A DNA stretch of 64,000 bases from Streptomyces tsukubensis. GTDB taxonomy: Bacteria; Actinomycetota; Actinomycetes; Streptomycetales; Streptomycetaceae. A model generated the notes under the pieces. That model was not told the origin of the DNA, searched no databases, and saw only the letters and a program-made list of their open reading frames with translations. The position numbers were made by a program, and so were the translations under genes. Location of the stretch: contig NZ_CP045178.1 of the NCBI RefSeq assembly GCF_009296025.1, positions 6,572,001-6,636,000 of the forward strand, written 5' to 3'. Shown piece after piece: positions 1 to 9,395 of this stretch (position 1 is its first letter; each line of letters begins with the position of its first letter).

Positions 1-38
1 TCGTCCCGCGTTCCGGCAGAATCCCGTGGCTCGGTCAT
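1..38 (-). CDS. 5' end of an unidentified minus-strand gene (partial)
   Basis: An ATG on the minus strand at 38 is preceded by a purine-rich AGGAGAGAGAGA stretch that would serve as a ribosome binding site. The first residues read MTEPRDSAGTRD before the window edge. Too little is present to identify the product. The gene would be divergent from the sulfurtransferase at 345. Confidence 0.4.
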   Translation of the reverse strand, partial: MTEPRDSAGTRD

Positions 39-344
39 CGTCTCTCTCTCCTCGGGCTTTTGTCGTGGCCACTCGCACACGCGTGGACCCCTCGCATGGA
101 CGCGTACCCGTGCCGATGCTCGCACCGGTCGCCGCCCCGCGCGCTCCGGCCGCGCCGCGTCGCACGTCTCCGCGGAGCCGATCCACGGCCGCTGTTTCGC
201 AGCCGTTTCCAGGGCGTTCCGAGCCGATGACGGGCCGCTGTACAGCGAGTGTGCGGTCGGACACCCCACGTGTGCGGCGGTGTCCGGTCGAGCACGTTAG
301 CCGGACCAGGGCGCCGTGGCCAGCCTGTGCGCGAGGATGGAGCC
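39..344. other. Divergent intergenic region
   Basis: About 300 bases separate the partial minus-strand gene from the sulfurtransferase. It presumably holds both promoters. I see no clear operator, repeat or RNA element. Open frames across it are antisense or upstream extensions without ribosome binding sites. Confidence 0.35.
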
Positions 345-1175
345 ATGAATGCCATCATCTCCGCTACCGAACTCGCGCATGAGTCGGTGGGACCCCACCC
401 GCCCGTCCTTCTCGACGTCCGCTGGCAGCTCGGCGGCCCTCCGCAGCGCCCCGAGTATCTGAAGGGCCACATTCCTGGGGCCGTTTTCGTCGATCTCCCC
501 ACCGCGCTCGCCGGGCCGGCGGGCAGGACGGGCCGTCACCCGCTGCCCGATCTCACCGCTTTCGCCGAAGTGATGCGCGCGGCGGGTGTCAGCGGAGACA
601 GGGACGTCGTCGTGTACGACGGCGACAAGGGATGGGCCGCCGCGCGGGCCTGGTGGCTGCTGCGCTGGACGGGCCACGAGTCGGTTCGCGTCCTCGACGG
701 CGGGCTCGCGGCCTGGTCCGGCCCGCTGGAGACGGCTGTTCCGACACCTTCCCCCGGCGACTTCTCGCCGCAGCCCGGGGTCCTGCGGACACTGGACGCG
801 GACTCCGCGCTCGCCCTCGCGGATACGGGTGTACTCCTGGACGCGCGGGCCGGCGAACGCTACCGGGGCGAGGTGGAACCGATCGACCCGGTCGGCGGCC
901 ATATCCCCGGCGCCGTGTCGGCACCGACCACCGAGAACACGGGCGAGGACGGGCTGTTCCTGTCGAGGGAGGAGCTGACCGCCCGTTTCGCCGCGCTCGG
1001 AGCGGTGCCGGGCGGCAGGGAGGTCGGGGTGTACTGCGGTTCCGGGGTCTCCGCGGCCCAGCAGGTCCTGGCTCTCGAACTGGCCGGCGTCCCCGCCGCG
1101 CTCTACGTCGGTTCGTGGTCCGAATGGTCAGCGGACCCGTCCCGCCCGGTCGCGACGGGTCCCGAACGCGGCTGA
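345..1175 (+). CDS. Sulfurtransferase, tandem rhodanese (thiosulfate/3-mercaptopyruvate type)
   Basis: The 276-residue protein has two rhodanese domains. The N-terminal one (LLDVRWQLGG, about residues 19-28) is catalytically silent. The C-terminal one carries the active-site loop YCGSGVSA with the persulfide-forming Cys at about 231. A CGSG loop followed by a small residue is typical of 3-mercaptopyruvate or thiosulfate sulfurtransferases, which move sulfane sulfur to cyanide or thiols in the cytoplasm. I chose ATG 345 because the domain begins just after it and the longer open frame from 249 adds unrelated sequence. The gene converges on sepH, with a strong hairpin between. Confidence 0.85.
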   Translation: MNAIISATELAHESVGPHPPVLLDVRWQLGGPPQRPEYLKGHIPGAVFVDLPTALAGPAGRTGRHPLPDLTAFAEVMRAAGVSGDRDVVVYDGDKGWAAARAWWLLRWTGHESVRVLDGGLAAWSGPLETAVPTPSPGDFSPQPGVLRTLDADSALALADTGVLLDARAGERYRGEVEPIDPVGGHIPGAVSAPTTENTGEDGLFLSREELTARFAALGAVPGGREVGVYCGSGVSAAQQVLALELAGVPAALYVGSWSEWSADPSRPVATGPERG

Positions 1176-1209
1176 GCAACCCCGGTCGGCCCGCGGGCGA
1201 CCCGCACCC

Positions 1210-1248
1210 GGCCGGGGCCCGTACGCGTGGTGCGTACGGGCCCCGGCC
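1210..1248. terminator. Perfect 17-bp hairpin between convergent genes
   Basis: Arms 1210-1226 and 1232-1248 are perfectly complementary around the loop GTGGT. The stem is very GC-rich and lies between the stop codons of the sulfurtransferase (+) and sepH (-), so it probably works as a bidirectional terminator. Confidence 0.75.
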
Positions 1249-1264
1249 GAGGGCTGGCGTTTCG

Positions 1265-2332
1265 TTACTCCTGCTTCTTGCGCCGGGTACCGAAGACGAT
1301 CTCGTCCCAGCTCGGCACGGCGGCGCGACGCCCGGGACGCACCCCGTCGGCCTCCGCCTGACGGTCCGTGGAACCGACCAGGCGGTCCCGGTGGCTCGCC
1401 ACGGAACGAGGCATCAGCACATCCGCGTACGCGGAACCGGCCGAGGCGGCGGGCGCCGGCGGCTCCTCGGCCTCCGGCTCCTGCTCGGGCTCGTCGTGCG
1501 GGCGCTCGGTGAGGGCGGGCCGCTCCGGGACGATCATGTCGCCCCGGAAGCTCGGTACGGCCTCCAGCAGGCTGGTGAGCGAGTCACGGCCCTGATCGGA
1601 GGCGGAGAGCGGCGCGGGCGACTCCTCCTCGGGCTCCTCCGGGGGCTGCGGCGGGCTCGGCCGTTCCATCTGGCGGTCGAGGGCGCGGTCCAGCGGGCGG
1701 TCCCTCGGTAGCCGTGCGATGCGCGGTACGAACGGGAAGCTCGGCTCGGGCGGCGCGATGTCGTCGGACTCACCGATCAGCGAGCGCGCCTCGTCGTCGA
1801 CCGCCTGCACGAGCCGCCTCGGCGGGTCGTAGGTCCAGCTCGCCGCGTGCGGTTCACCGGCGACCAAGTAGACGAGGAGGACTTCCCAGGTGCCGTCGTC
1901 GCGGCGCCACGAGTCCCACTGGACGCTCTCCTTGTCGGCGCCGCGCAGCAGCAGCCGCTCCTGGACGGCCTCACCGAGCTGGGGACCGACGTTCTCGCCC
2001 GGCCTACGGACGGGGGTCTTCCGCGCGCGCTCGGCCATGAAGGCGCGCTCGGCGAGGACGGGGCCCTCGAACCTCCGCACGCGATCGACGGGGATACCGG
2101 CGAGCTGCGCGACTTCTTCCGCGCTGGCGCCGGCTCTTATACGTGCCTGAATGTCGCGGGGGCGGAGGTGGCTCTCGACCTCGATCTCGATCTGGCCGAG
2201 CCGTGGCCTGTCTCCGCGCACGGCGGCGCGCAGTCGCTCGTCGATCGCAAGCGTGTACTCCGTGCTGTCCGCAGCCTTCAGCACCAGCCGTGTGCCGTCG
2301 TTGCTGACGGCCACGACACGCAGTTCGGGCAT
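1265..2332 (-). CDS. sepH: Septation protein SepH (DUF3071)
   Basis: The 355-residue protein begins MPELRVVAVSNDGTRLVLKA and has the conserved N-terminal DUF3071 domain, with a helix-turn-helix-like segment around residues 70-95 (DIQARIRAGASAEEVAQLAG). A long, acidic, proline-rich disordered C-terminal half follows. In Streptomyces and mycobacteria SepH binds FtsZ and promotes assembly and bundling of its filaments during division. I chose ATG 2332, although the frame stays open to 2419, because homology begins exactly there. It converges on the sulfurtransferase and is divergent from the membrane protein at 2828. Confidence 0.88.
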   Translation of the reverse strand: MPELRVVAVSNDGTRLVLKAADSTEYTLAIDERLRAAVRGDRPRLGQIEIEVESHLRPRDIQARIRAGASAEEVAQLAGIPVDRVRRFEGPVLAERAFMAERARKTPVRRPGENVGPQLGEAVQERLLLRGADKESVQWDSWRRDDGTWEVLLVYLVAGEPHAASWTYDPPRRLVQAVDDEARSLIGESDDIAPPEPSFPFVPRIARLPRDRPLDRALDRQMERPSPPQPPEEPEEESPAPLSASDQGRDSLTSLLEAVPSFRGDMIVPERPALTERPHDEPEQEPEAEEPPAPAASAGSAYADVLMPRSVASHRDRLVGSTDRQAEADGVRPGRRAAVPSWDEIVFGTRRKKQE

Positions 2333-2827
2333 GGGGACCTCCCGGGTGGTGCCTGCCGACGTCACGTGCGTCGCTGCTTCCGCTAGTCGAGTGTGGCCTG
2401 CCCGGGCGCAGCCTGCCACAACCTTGCCGAGTTGCCCGGCGTGTCGGGGATCTATCCTGACACACCGTTATGGCACGGTTACTCATTTGCAACGCTGAGT
2501 GACCATCTTGGTCACCCTGGTGCGACGTGCCCCTCCCGGCGGTCCTGGCTGGGCCGCGGGTGCCCAGGCGGGAGACCGGACCCAGGGCTCGCAACAGTAC
2601 TCCATTAGGGCCACCCAGGTGGACCGGCACGCCACCGAACTTTCCTCGCCAGCGGCGGTCGGACGCCGGAGTGAGGGAATCCGATCCCGTCGTGCGGGGG
2701 CCACCGTGAGTGACTGTGAGGGAGTCGGGTGGCGCGCTTCACAAAAACGCCAGAAACGGAACCAATCGATTCGCCCAATTGTCCGTTCTTACGGCAAGGT
2801 GGATCGGAAGGCGATGTAAGGCTGGAG
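2333..2827. promoter_or_regulatory. Divergent promoter region with 7-3-7 palindrome
   Basis: This roughly 500-base non-coding region should drive sepH leftward and the 2828 gene rightward. At 2499-2515 lies a perfect inverted repeat, GTGACCA-TCT-TGGTCAC, which looks like a dimeric repressor or activator site. I cannot name the binding protein. Promoter boxes are not clear enough to assign. Confidence 0.45.
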
Positions 2828-4246
2828 ATGCGCGAGGCAGAAATACGACCGGACCCGGAGCACGAACCGGGGAAGAAACGGCTCGACTTGAGCGTGGCGC
2901 AGGTGGCGGGCAGCGCCGTGGCCGCCATCGCGGCGGCCGTCCTCGCCTCGAAGCTCGGCGTGTACGGGACCATCATCGGCGCGGGGGTCGTCAGTGTCGT
3001 GGCGACCACGGGCGGCACGGTCTTCCAACATCTGTTCCGGCGCACCGGCGAGCAGATACGCGAGGCCGCCGTCCAGACCAAGCCGAAGGCCCGTCAGGTT
3101 CCGCACGTCCGCGCGGGCGACGGCTCGGAGGTGCCTGGCACCTTCCTCGCCGAGCCTTGTACGGACCGGGCGGAGCCGTACGCGGACGGCGCGGAGCCGT
3201 ACGCGGACCACGGTGCGGGGAATCTCCCCTACGCCGGTAAGGACGGAGTGCCGGGACCCGCAGGCCCGCCGGCTTCCGCGCCACCCCGACATGACGCGAC
3301 CACGGTGCTGCCGAGGGCGCGGCAGGGAACGGGACCGGACGCGGGGCGGAGCGACATCGGTCGCGGCGGCGCGGGCCGTGACGGCGTCGGCCGTGACGGT
3401 GCGGGCGTCGACATCCAGAAGACCCAGATGATCTCGGCGCTCGACGGGACCAGGCCGCTCGGAGCGGCCTCCGTACCGGTGGCGGGCGAGGACGACAGGA
3501 CCAGGGCGCTGCGGATCCCGAACCCCGGCTCGGGCGCGGCGGGCGGCGGGCCCGGCGCCGAGGACGACGGGGCGACGCGGCTCATCCCCGTCACCGGGCA
3601 GGACATCCCGGGCGACCAGGAGACGCCGCTGCTGCGCGGCCCGGTCGACGGCGCCCGCGCGGCGGCGTCGACCCGTCGACTCGGCCGGGCCACGGACGGC
3701 CCCTCCGAGGAGTTCGGCGCCTCGGTCACCCACGGCACCCGCAAACGCCGCCGCCGGGGGCCCTTGATCACCGCGGCGATCGTCTTCGCTCTGTCCATGG
3801 CGGGGATCACCGGGTACGAGGTGCTCTCAGGACACTCCCTGAGCGGTGGCGACGGGTCGACGATCGGCCGGATCACCCACGGGAACTCCGGAGGCTCGCA
3901 CCAGGACCAGGAGCCCACGACCGACCCCTCGGGTGCCCCTTCGGACACGAACTCCCCGAGTGACGGCGCCACCTCGCCGCAGGACGGCGGCTCGGGCAGT
4001 CCGAGCGGGTCCCCTTCTCCAGGACAGGACGAGAGCGGGTCGGACTCCGGCAGCGGATCCGGGCAGCAGAAGGACGACGACACCGACCCCGGATCGGGCA
4101 CGGGAACGAGCGAAGGAAAGACGCCGACGCCCACCCCGACGCCGAGCGACACAGGAACGTCGAACGACCAGGGCGACGACGGTCAGGGCTCCGACGGCGA
4201 CCAGGGCGAAGTCCAGAAGCAGGAGGTCACCCCGCCGTCCACGTGA
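2828..4246 (+). CDS. Membrane-anchored protein with long disordered S/T/P-rich tail
   Basis: I do not recognise the function. Residues about 20-70 hold a hydrophobic Gly/Ala-rich region that could be one or two membrane helices. A low-complexity acidic linker follows, including a short direct DNA repeat coding EPYADGAEPYAD. After an RKRRRRG stop-transfer-like basic patch there is a clear helix at about 311-330, then some 130 residues rich in Ser, Gly, Asp, Thr and Pro. The basic patch preceding the helix suggests the tail is outside the cell. ATG 2828 has AAGG upstream. An in-frame GTG at 2729 is the alternative and would add 33 residues. Confidence 0.65.
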   Translation: MREAEIRPDPEHEPGKKRLDLSVAQVAGSAVAAIAAAVLASKLGVYGTIIGAGVVSVVATTGGTVFQHLFRRTGEQIREAAVQTKPKARQVPHVRAGDGSEVPGTFLAEPCTDRAEPYADGAEPYADHGAGNLPYAGKDGVPGPAGPPASAPPRHDATTVLPRARQGTGPDAGRSDIGRGGAGRDGVGRDGAGVDIQKTQMISALDGTRPLGAASVPVAGEDDRTRALRIPNPGSGAAGGGPGAEDDGATRLIPVTGQDIPGDQETPLLRGPVDGARAAASTRRLGRATDGPSEEFGASVTHGTRKRRRRGPLITAAIVFALSMAGITGYEVLSGHSLSGGDGSTIGRITHGNSGGSHQDQEPTTDPSGAPSDTNSPSDGATSPQDGGSGSPSGSPSPGQDESGSDSGSGSGQQKDDDTDPGSGTGTSEGKTPTPTPTPSDTGTSNDQGDDGQGSDGDQGEVQKQEVTPPST

Positions 4247-4264
4247 CGGCACCGACGGACGGAC

Positions 4265-4297
4265 GCGGGCCCCGGCGGGAAACCGCCCGGGGCCCGC
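4265..4297. terminator. GC-rich imperfect hairpin
   Basis: Two 15-base arms (4265-4279 and 4283-4297) pair with a central mismatch around an AAA loop. It sits between the converging stops of the disordered-tail gene and the FAD oxidoreductase, which fits a bidirectional terminator. Confidence 0.55.
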
Positions 4298-4307
4298 GCC
4301 CGTTCGT

Positions 4308-5660
4308 TCAGTCGCCCAGCACCCGCCGCAGATAAGGGTTGGCGAAGAGCCTGTCCGGGTCGAGCCGGTCGCGCAGAGCCGTGAACTCGCCGAAACGCGG
4401 ATAGACCTCGGAGAAGTACTCCGCGTCCCCGGTGTGCAGTTTGCCCCAGTGCGGCCGCCCCTCGTGAGCGGTGAAGATCTGCTCGGCCGCGGTGAAGTAC
4501 TCCCGACAAGGGGTACCGCGATAGAGATGGATCGCGATGTACGCGCTGTCGCGGCCCGAGGCCGTGGAGAGCGGGATGTCGTCGGCGGGCGCCGTGCGCA
4601 CCTCCACGGGGAAGCTGACGCGCAGCCGCGAGCGCTCCACCGTGGTCCGCAGCTCCCGCAGTACCGCCGGCAGGGCCTCGCGCGGCACGGCGTACTCCAT
4701 CTCCACGAAGCGGACCCGGCGCGGGCTGGTGAAGACCTTGTGGGGTACATCGGTGTAGGTACGGGCCGACAGGGCGCGGCTGGAGAGCCTGGCGATGGCC
4801 GGGATCGTCGCGGGCACGGTGCGGCCCAGTGAGTTGACCGCCTGGAAAAGGCCGTTCGACAGGAATTCGTCGTCGAACCAGCCGCTCAGTGGGGAGACGG
4901 GGGAAGCGGGGCCTTGGCTGCGGTTGTTGCGTTTGGTGTTGCAGTTGCCGGTGTGCGGGAACCAGTAGAACTCGAAGTGCTCGTTCTCCGTGGTCAGCCG
5001 GGTGAACTCGGTGAGGACCCGGTCGAGCGGCATCGGTTCCTCGCGGGCCGTGAGCAGGAAGACCGGTTCCACGGCGAAGGTCACCGCGGTGATGACGCCG
5101 AGGGCGCCGAGCCCGACCCTGGCTGCGGCGAAGATCTCCGGATGTTCCTCGGCCGAGCAGGTCAGCAGGGTCCCGTCCGCCGTCAGCAGCTCAAGGCCGC
5201 GGATCTGCGCGGAGACGGACGCCGAGTCACGTCCCGTGCCATGGGTCCCCGTACTGGTGGCGCCCGCGACGGTCTGTTCCACGATGTCGCCCATGTTGGT
5301 GAGCGAGAGACCCTCGCGCGCCAGGGCCTGGTTCAGCCGCTTGAGCGGCGTGCCCGCCTCCACGGTCACCGTGCCCGCGACGCGGTCGATGTGCCTGACC
5401 CCGGTGAGCAGCCCCGGACGTATCAGTACGCCGCCCGTGGCCGATACGGCGGTGAAGGAGTGGCCGGTGCCGGCCGCCTTGACGGTGAGGCCGTCCTCGG
5501 CGGCCCCGCGTATCGCCGCGGCCAGTTCCTCGACGGAGGCCGGGGTGACCTCTCTGGCGGGCCGGGCGGTGATGTTGCCCGCCCAGTTACGCCACGTCCC
5601 GCTGGCGGGTGTGACGGTGCCCCTTGTCCTTGCCGAGCGTTCCCTGTGATCCGTGATCAT
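4308..5660 (-). CDS. FAD-linked oxidoreductase, D-arabinono-1,4-lactone oxidase family
   Basis: The 450-residue protein has an N-terminal FAD_binding_4 (VAO/PCMH) domain, with the AAGTGHSFTA segment (about residues 60-70) and the GDIVEQTVAGATSTGTHGTG segment typical of the family. The C-terminal ALO domain ends FANPYLRRVLGD. Family members oxidise sugar lactones or alditols with O2. The exact substrate cannot be read from the sequence. ATG 5660 follows GGAGGGACCG. It overlaps the 3' end of the MFS gene by 74 bases, so the two are probably co-transcribed. Confidence 0.82.
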   Translation of the reverse strand: MITDHRERSARTRGTVTPASGTWRNWAGNITARPAREVTPASVEELAAAIRGAAEDGLTVKAAGTGHSFTAVSATGGVLIRPGLLTGVRHIDRVAGTVTVEAGTPLKRLNQALAREGLSLTNMGDIVEQTVAGATSTGTHGTGRDSASVSAQIRGLELLTADGTLLTCSAEEHPEIFAAARVGLGALGVITAVTFAVEPVFLLTAREEPMPLDRVLTEFTRLTTENEHFEFYWFPHTGNCNTKRNNRSQGPASPVSPLSGWFDDEFLSNGLFQAVNSLGRTVPATIPAIARLSSRALSARTYTDVPHKVFTSPRRVRFVEMEYAVPREALPAVLRELRTTVERSRLRVSFPVEVRTAPADDIPLSTASGRDSAYIAIHLYRGTPCREYFTAAEQIFTAHEGRPHWGKLHTGDAEYFSEVYPRFGEFTALRDRLDPDRLFANPYLRRVLGD

Positions 5661-6885
5661 CGGTCCCTCCCCGCTGTGGCGCCGGCCGGTTCAGCCGGCG
5701 GTAGCCAAGGAAACCGACCGCCACCGCGACGGCGCCGGCGGCTCCCGGCACCACGTATCCGGCGTCCGCCCCCGCGGCGTCGATGACCCACCCCGCGGAC
5801 GAGGAACCGAGCGCCACACCGACCGCGAGTCCGGTACTCACCCACGTCATGCCCTCTGTCAGCTTCGCGCGTGGTACGTGCTGTTCGACGAGGGCCATCG
5901 TGGTGATCATCGTCGGAGCGATGCAGAGGCCCGCGAAGAACAGCGCCACGGCCAAGAACGGAAGGTTCCCGACCAGTTGGAGAGGGATCATACTCACGCC
6001 CATGGCGCAGACCCCGGCGAGCCAGCGCCGCGCGGGCCGCCCCCCGAAGTGCAGCAGGCCGAAAACGGCCCCCGCCACGCACGAGCCGAGCGCGTAGACG
6101 GCGAGGACCAGGCTGGCCAGGCCCTTGTGGCCGTGGGCCTCCGCGAAGGCCACCGTCACCACATCGATGGCGCCGAAGATCGCACCCGTCGCCACAAAGG
6201 TGCCCACCAGCACCCGCAGCCCGACCGAACGCAGAGCGGAGCCGCCCGAATGGTGCTCACGGGAGTGCGGGACCGGCTCCGTGGAGCGCTGCGAGGTCAG
6301 CCAGAAGACCCCCGCGGCGAGGAAGACCCCCGCGAGCAGCGGCCCGGCCTCGGGGAACCAGGCGGTGGAGAGACCGATCGAGACGATCGGGCCGAAAATG
6401 AAGCACACCTCGTCGATGACGGACTCGAAGGAGTAGGCGGTGTGCAGCATCCGCGGGGTGTCGCGGTACAACGCGGCCCAACGTGCCCGGATCATCGACC
6501 CGATGCTCGGCACGGCGCCGACGCACGCGGCGAAGGCGAAGAGTGTCCAGTCGGGCAGACCGAACTTGGTCGCGAGCAGCAGGCCAGTGACGGCCGCCAG
6601 CGCCGCCAGCGTGGCGGGCCGCAGGACCTTGCGCTGACCGTGCCTGTCGACCAGCCGGGAGATCTGCGGGCCGATGGCGGCCGCCGAGAGCGCGACGGTG
6701 GCCGACAGCCCTCCCGCCAGCCCGTACCTGCCGGTGAGCTGCGAGATCATCGTGACGATGCCGATGCCCATCATGGCCAGAGGCATCCGCCCGAGCAGTC
6801 CCGCTGCCGAGAACCCCCGGCTTGCAGGGGCGGAGAAGATGGCGCGGTAGGGGCTGGACACTGGGCGCTCCGGGCGGACTGGCAC
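5587..6885 (-). CDS. MFS transporter, 12-helix type
   Basis: The 432-residue protein has about twelve hydrophobic segments. The loop between helices 2 and 3 reads RLVDRHGQRKVLRP, a form of the major facilitator signature. A hydrophilic central loop lies at about residues 185-205. No substrate-specific motif is visible. It starts at GTG 6885 and runs into the FAD oxidoreductase with a 74-base overlap, suggesting co-expression and perhaps a shared sugar-derived substrate (inference). Confidence 0.8.
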   Translation of the reverse strand: MPVRPERPVSSPYRAIFSAPASRGFSAAGLLGRMPLAMMGIGIVTMISQLTGRYGLAGGLSATVALSAAAIGPQISRLVDRHGQRKVLRPATLAALAAVTGLLLATKFGLPDWTLFAFAACVGAVPSIGSMIRARWAALYRDTPRMLHTAYSFESVIDEVCFIFGPIVSIGLSTAWFPEAGPLLAGVFLAAGVFWLTSQRSTEPVPHSREHHSGGSALRSVGLRVLVGTFVATGAIFGAIDVVTVAFAEAHGHKGLASLVLAVYALGSCVAGAVFGLLHFGGRPARRWLAGVCAMGVSMIPLQLVGNLPFLAVALFFAGLCIAPTMITTMALVEQHVPRAKLTEGMTWVSTGLAVGVALGSSSAGWVIDAAGADAGYVVPGAAGAVAVAVGFLGYRRLNRPAPQRGGTDDHGSQGTLGKDKGHRHTRQRDVA

Positions 6886-7222
6886 AGGGATACTGCGGGG
6901 CTGGATGAGGGAAGAGGACGGCGACCCGCACCCGGGTACACCTCACCGGCCGAGGACGCCGTGGGTAAGGCGTGAATTCAGTTTGTACAGCTTACTTATC
7001 CACACGTCTGAACGCACAGCCATTTCCTGTCCCCCGCACAGGGGACGGACAGCCGCCTCCCGCCCGACGCTCAGGGTCGCCGCTTCCCGGCCGTGCGGTA
7101 ACCGTCTCCCCGGCCGCGCGGTACCCGTTCCCCGGGCGGCGGGCGCGTCCGTTCGTACCCATGTGGGCCCGTGAGCGCGGGGTCCCTCACGCACGTGAAG
7201 CGGTGGATGGCAGGATCGAAAC
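6886..7222. promoter_or_regulatory. Divergent promoter region (MFS / hemH)
   Basis: These 337 bases lie between the leftward MFS gene and the rightward ferrochelatase. An AT-richer patch around 6970-7010 is unusual for this DNA and probably contains a promoter. I found no convincing operator or riboswitch. Confidence 0.35.
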
Positions 7223-8341
7223 ATGTCCGAAGCGCTCGAACCATCCCCCTATGACGCCCTGCTGCTCCTCTCCTTCGGAGGCCCCGAGGGTCCCGATGAC
7301 GTGGTCCCGTTCCTGGAGAACGTGACCCGCGGCAGGGGCATCCCCCGGGAACGGCTGGAGGAGGTAGGGGCGCACTACTTCCGTTTCGGCGGTGTCAGTC
7401 CGATCAACGGGCAGAACAGGACACTGCTCGACGCGCTGCGCAAGGACTTCGCGGAGAACGGTCTCGACCTGCCCGTCCACTGGGGCAACCGGAACTGGGC
7501 GCCCTATCTGACGGACACCCTGCGCGAAATGGTCAAGGACGGCCATCGCCGTATCGCCGTTCTCGCGACCAGTGCCTACGCCTCCTACTCCGGCTGCAGG
7601 CAGTACCGCGAGAACCTCGCGGACTCCCTCGCGACTCTGGAAGCGGAAGGGCTTCGAGCGCCGCGGGTCGACAAGCTCAGGCACTACTTCAACCACCCCG
7701 GATTCGTCGAGCCGATGATCGACGGCGTACTGCGTTCACTCGCCGCGCTGCCGGAGGATGTCAGGGCAGGGGCGCGTCTGGCCTTCACCACCCACTCCAT
7801 CCCGGTATCCGCGGCCGACACCTCGGGGCCCGTCGAGGACCACGGTGCCGGCGGTGCCTACGTCGCCCAGCACCTGGACGTCGCCCGCAAGATCGTGGAG
7901 GCCGTCACGGAGCGCACCGGGACCGAACACGCGTGGAGCCTCGTCTACCAGTCGCGCAGCGGCTCACCGAGCATCCCCTGGCTGGAGCCGGACATCTGCG
8001 ACCACCTGGAGGAACTGCGCGCCCAGGGGACCCCGGCGGCCGTCATGGTTCCGATCGGGTTCGTCTCCGACCACATGGAGGTCCTCTTCGACCTGGACAC
8101 GGAGGCGAAGGAGAAGGCCGCGGAACTCGGTCTGCCCGTCGAGCGCTCCGCGACCGTCGGAGCCGACCCCCGCTTCGCCGCGGCCGTACGCGACCTGCTG
8201 ATCGAGCGGGCCGAATCCGAACGGGGCCTCACACCCCGCCGGTGCGCCCTCGGCGCGCTCGGCCCCAGCCACGACGTGTGTCCCGTGGGGTGCTGCCCCG
8301 CCCGCACCCCACGTCCCGCGGCCGCGGGCGCCGACGCCTGA
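7223..8341 (+). CDS. hemH: Ferrochelatase (coproporphyrin-type, actinobacterial)
   Basis: The 372-residue protein inserts ferrous iron into the porphyrin in haem synthesis. In actinobacteria the substrate is coproporphyrin III. The metal-site histidine is in TTHSIP (His about 191) and the conserved acid is in SDHMEV (Glu about 286). Cysteines in SGCRQY and near the C terminus ([14 protein letters not shown]) match the pattern of [2Fe-2S]-containing actinobacterial ferrochelatases. ATG 7223 agrees with the usual length and N terminus. An inositol-phosphatase family gene follows. Confidence 0.92.
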   Translation: MSEALEPSPYDALLLLSFGGPEGPDDVVPFLENVTRGRGIPRERLEEVGAHYFRFGGVSPINGQNRTLLDALRKDFAENGLDLPVHWGNRNWAPYLTDTLREMVKDGHRRIAVLATSAYASYSGCRQYRENLADSLATLEAEGLRAPRVDKLRHYFNHPGFVEPMIDGVLRSLAALPEDVRAGARLAFTTHSIPVSAADTSGPVEDHGAGGAYVAQHLDVARKIVEAVTERTGTEHAWSLVYQSRSGSPSIPWLEPDICDHLEELRAQGTPAAVMVPIGFVSDHMEVLFDLDTEAKEKAAELGLPVERSATVGADPRFAAAVRDLLIERAESERGLTPRRCALGALGPSHDVCPVGCCPARTPRPAAAGADA

Positions 8342-8434
8342 CGCCGAGCCCGGCGGCGACACCTCGGACATGGCACCCGTCCCCGAAGGACTACGGTGAA
8401 CGATATGTCCATCGGACAAACCCACGGGAGCACT

Positions 8435-9235
8435 GTGACTGACCAGTTGAAGGCCGAACTGCTCGAACTCGCGCTGGAGGCCGCTCGCCGCGCGGGCGAG
8501 TTCCTGCGCGACGGACGCCCCGCCGACCTCGGCGTCGCGGCCACCAAGTCGAGCCCCGTGGATGTCGTCACCGAGATGGACATCGCCTCGGAGAAGCTGA
8601 TCACCGCTTTCCTGGCCGAGCACAGGCCCGATGACGGGGTGCTCGGCGAGGAGGGCGCCAGCGTCGAGGGCACCAGTGGCGTGGAATGGGTCATCGATCC
8701 TGTCGACGGCACCGTCAACTACCTGTACGACCTGCCGAGCTGGTGTGTCTCCATCGCCGCGAGGCGGGGCCGGGAAACGCTCGTGGGCGTGGTCCACGCC
8801 CCGATGCGCGGCGAGGTCTACCGCGCGGTCCTCGGCCAGGGCGCCTTCGTCAACGACGTGGCCGCCCGCGTCCGCGAGGCCCCGCCCTTCGAGCAGGCCC
8901 TCGTGGGCACGGGCTTCGGCTACCTGACCGAACGCCGGGTCAAGCAGGCCGAGGTCGCCAGGGAGCTGATCCCACGGGTGCGGGACATCAGGCGCGGCGG
9001 TTCGGCCGCCATCGACCTGTGCGATGTGGCGACGGGACGCCTCGACGCGTACTACGAGCGCGGGCTGCGCCCCTGGGACATGGCGGCGGGCGACCTGATC
9101 GCCCGCGAGGCGGGCGCGCGCACGGGCGGCAGGCCGGGAGAGCTTCCCGACGGCGGACTGGTGGTCGCCGCCCCGCCAGGCCTCTTCGAAGCGCTCCAGG
9201 CCACGCTGGAGGAGCTGGGCGCCTGGCACGACTAG
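8435..9235 (+). CDS. suhB: Inositol monophosphatase family protein
   Basis: The 266-residue enzyme shows the family's Mg2+-binding motifs: EEG at about residue 70, WVIDPVDGTVNYLY about 15 residues further on, and the C-terminal PWDMAAGDLIAREAG. It should remove phosphate from inositol phosphate or a related sugar phosphate in the cytoplasm; the true substrate is not readable. GTG 8435 is preceded by GGGAG at good spacing. ATG 8405 and GTG 8396 are in-frame alternatives. It lies 93 bases after hemH and ends at a repeat plus terminator. Confidence 0.85.
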   Translation: MTDQLKAELLELALEAARRAGEFLRDGRPADLGVAATKSSPVDVVTEMDIASEKLITAFLAEHRPDDGVLGEEGASVEGTSGVEWVIDPVDGTVNYLYDLPSWCVSIAARRGRETLVGVVHAPMRGEVYRAVLGQGAFVNDVAARVREAPPFEQALVGTGFGYLTERRVKQAEVARELIPRVRDIRRGGSAAIDLCDVATGRLDAYYERGLRPWDMAAGDLIAREAGARTGGRPGELPDGGLVVAAPPGLFEALQATLEELGAWHD

Positions 9236-9258
9236 GAGCCCGACCGGGGCAGGACGCC

Positions 9259-9350
9259 CCGTACCGGCATCGGACGGAGCGGCACGACGCTCCGTACCGG
9301 CATCGGACAGAGCGGAGTCCCGGCACCGAGCAGCGGTGCCGGGACTCCGC
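9259..9350. terminator. 24-bp direct repeat followed by 17-bp terminator hairpin
   Basis: Two 24-base copies (9259-9282 and 9292-9315) differ at one position. The second runs into a perfect stem, 9312-9328 with 9334-9350, around the loop AGCAG. The hairpin lies between converging stops and should end both transcripts. The repeat's role is unknown. Confidence 0.7.
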
Positions 9351-9395
9351 CCGTGCGCGTGTGCGTGTAGGTACAGGTCCTGCGGGTCCTGAAGG

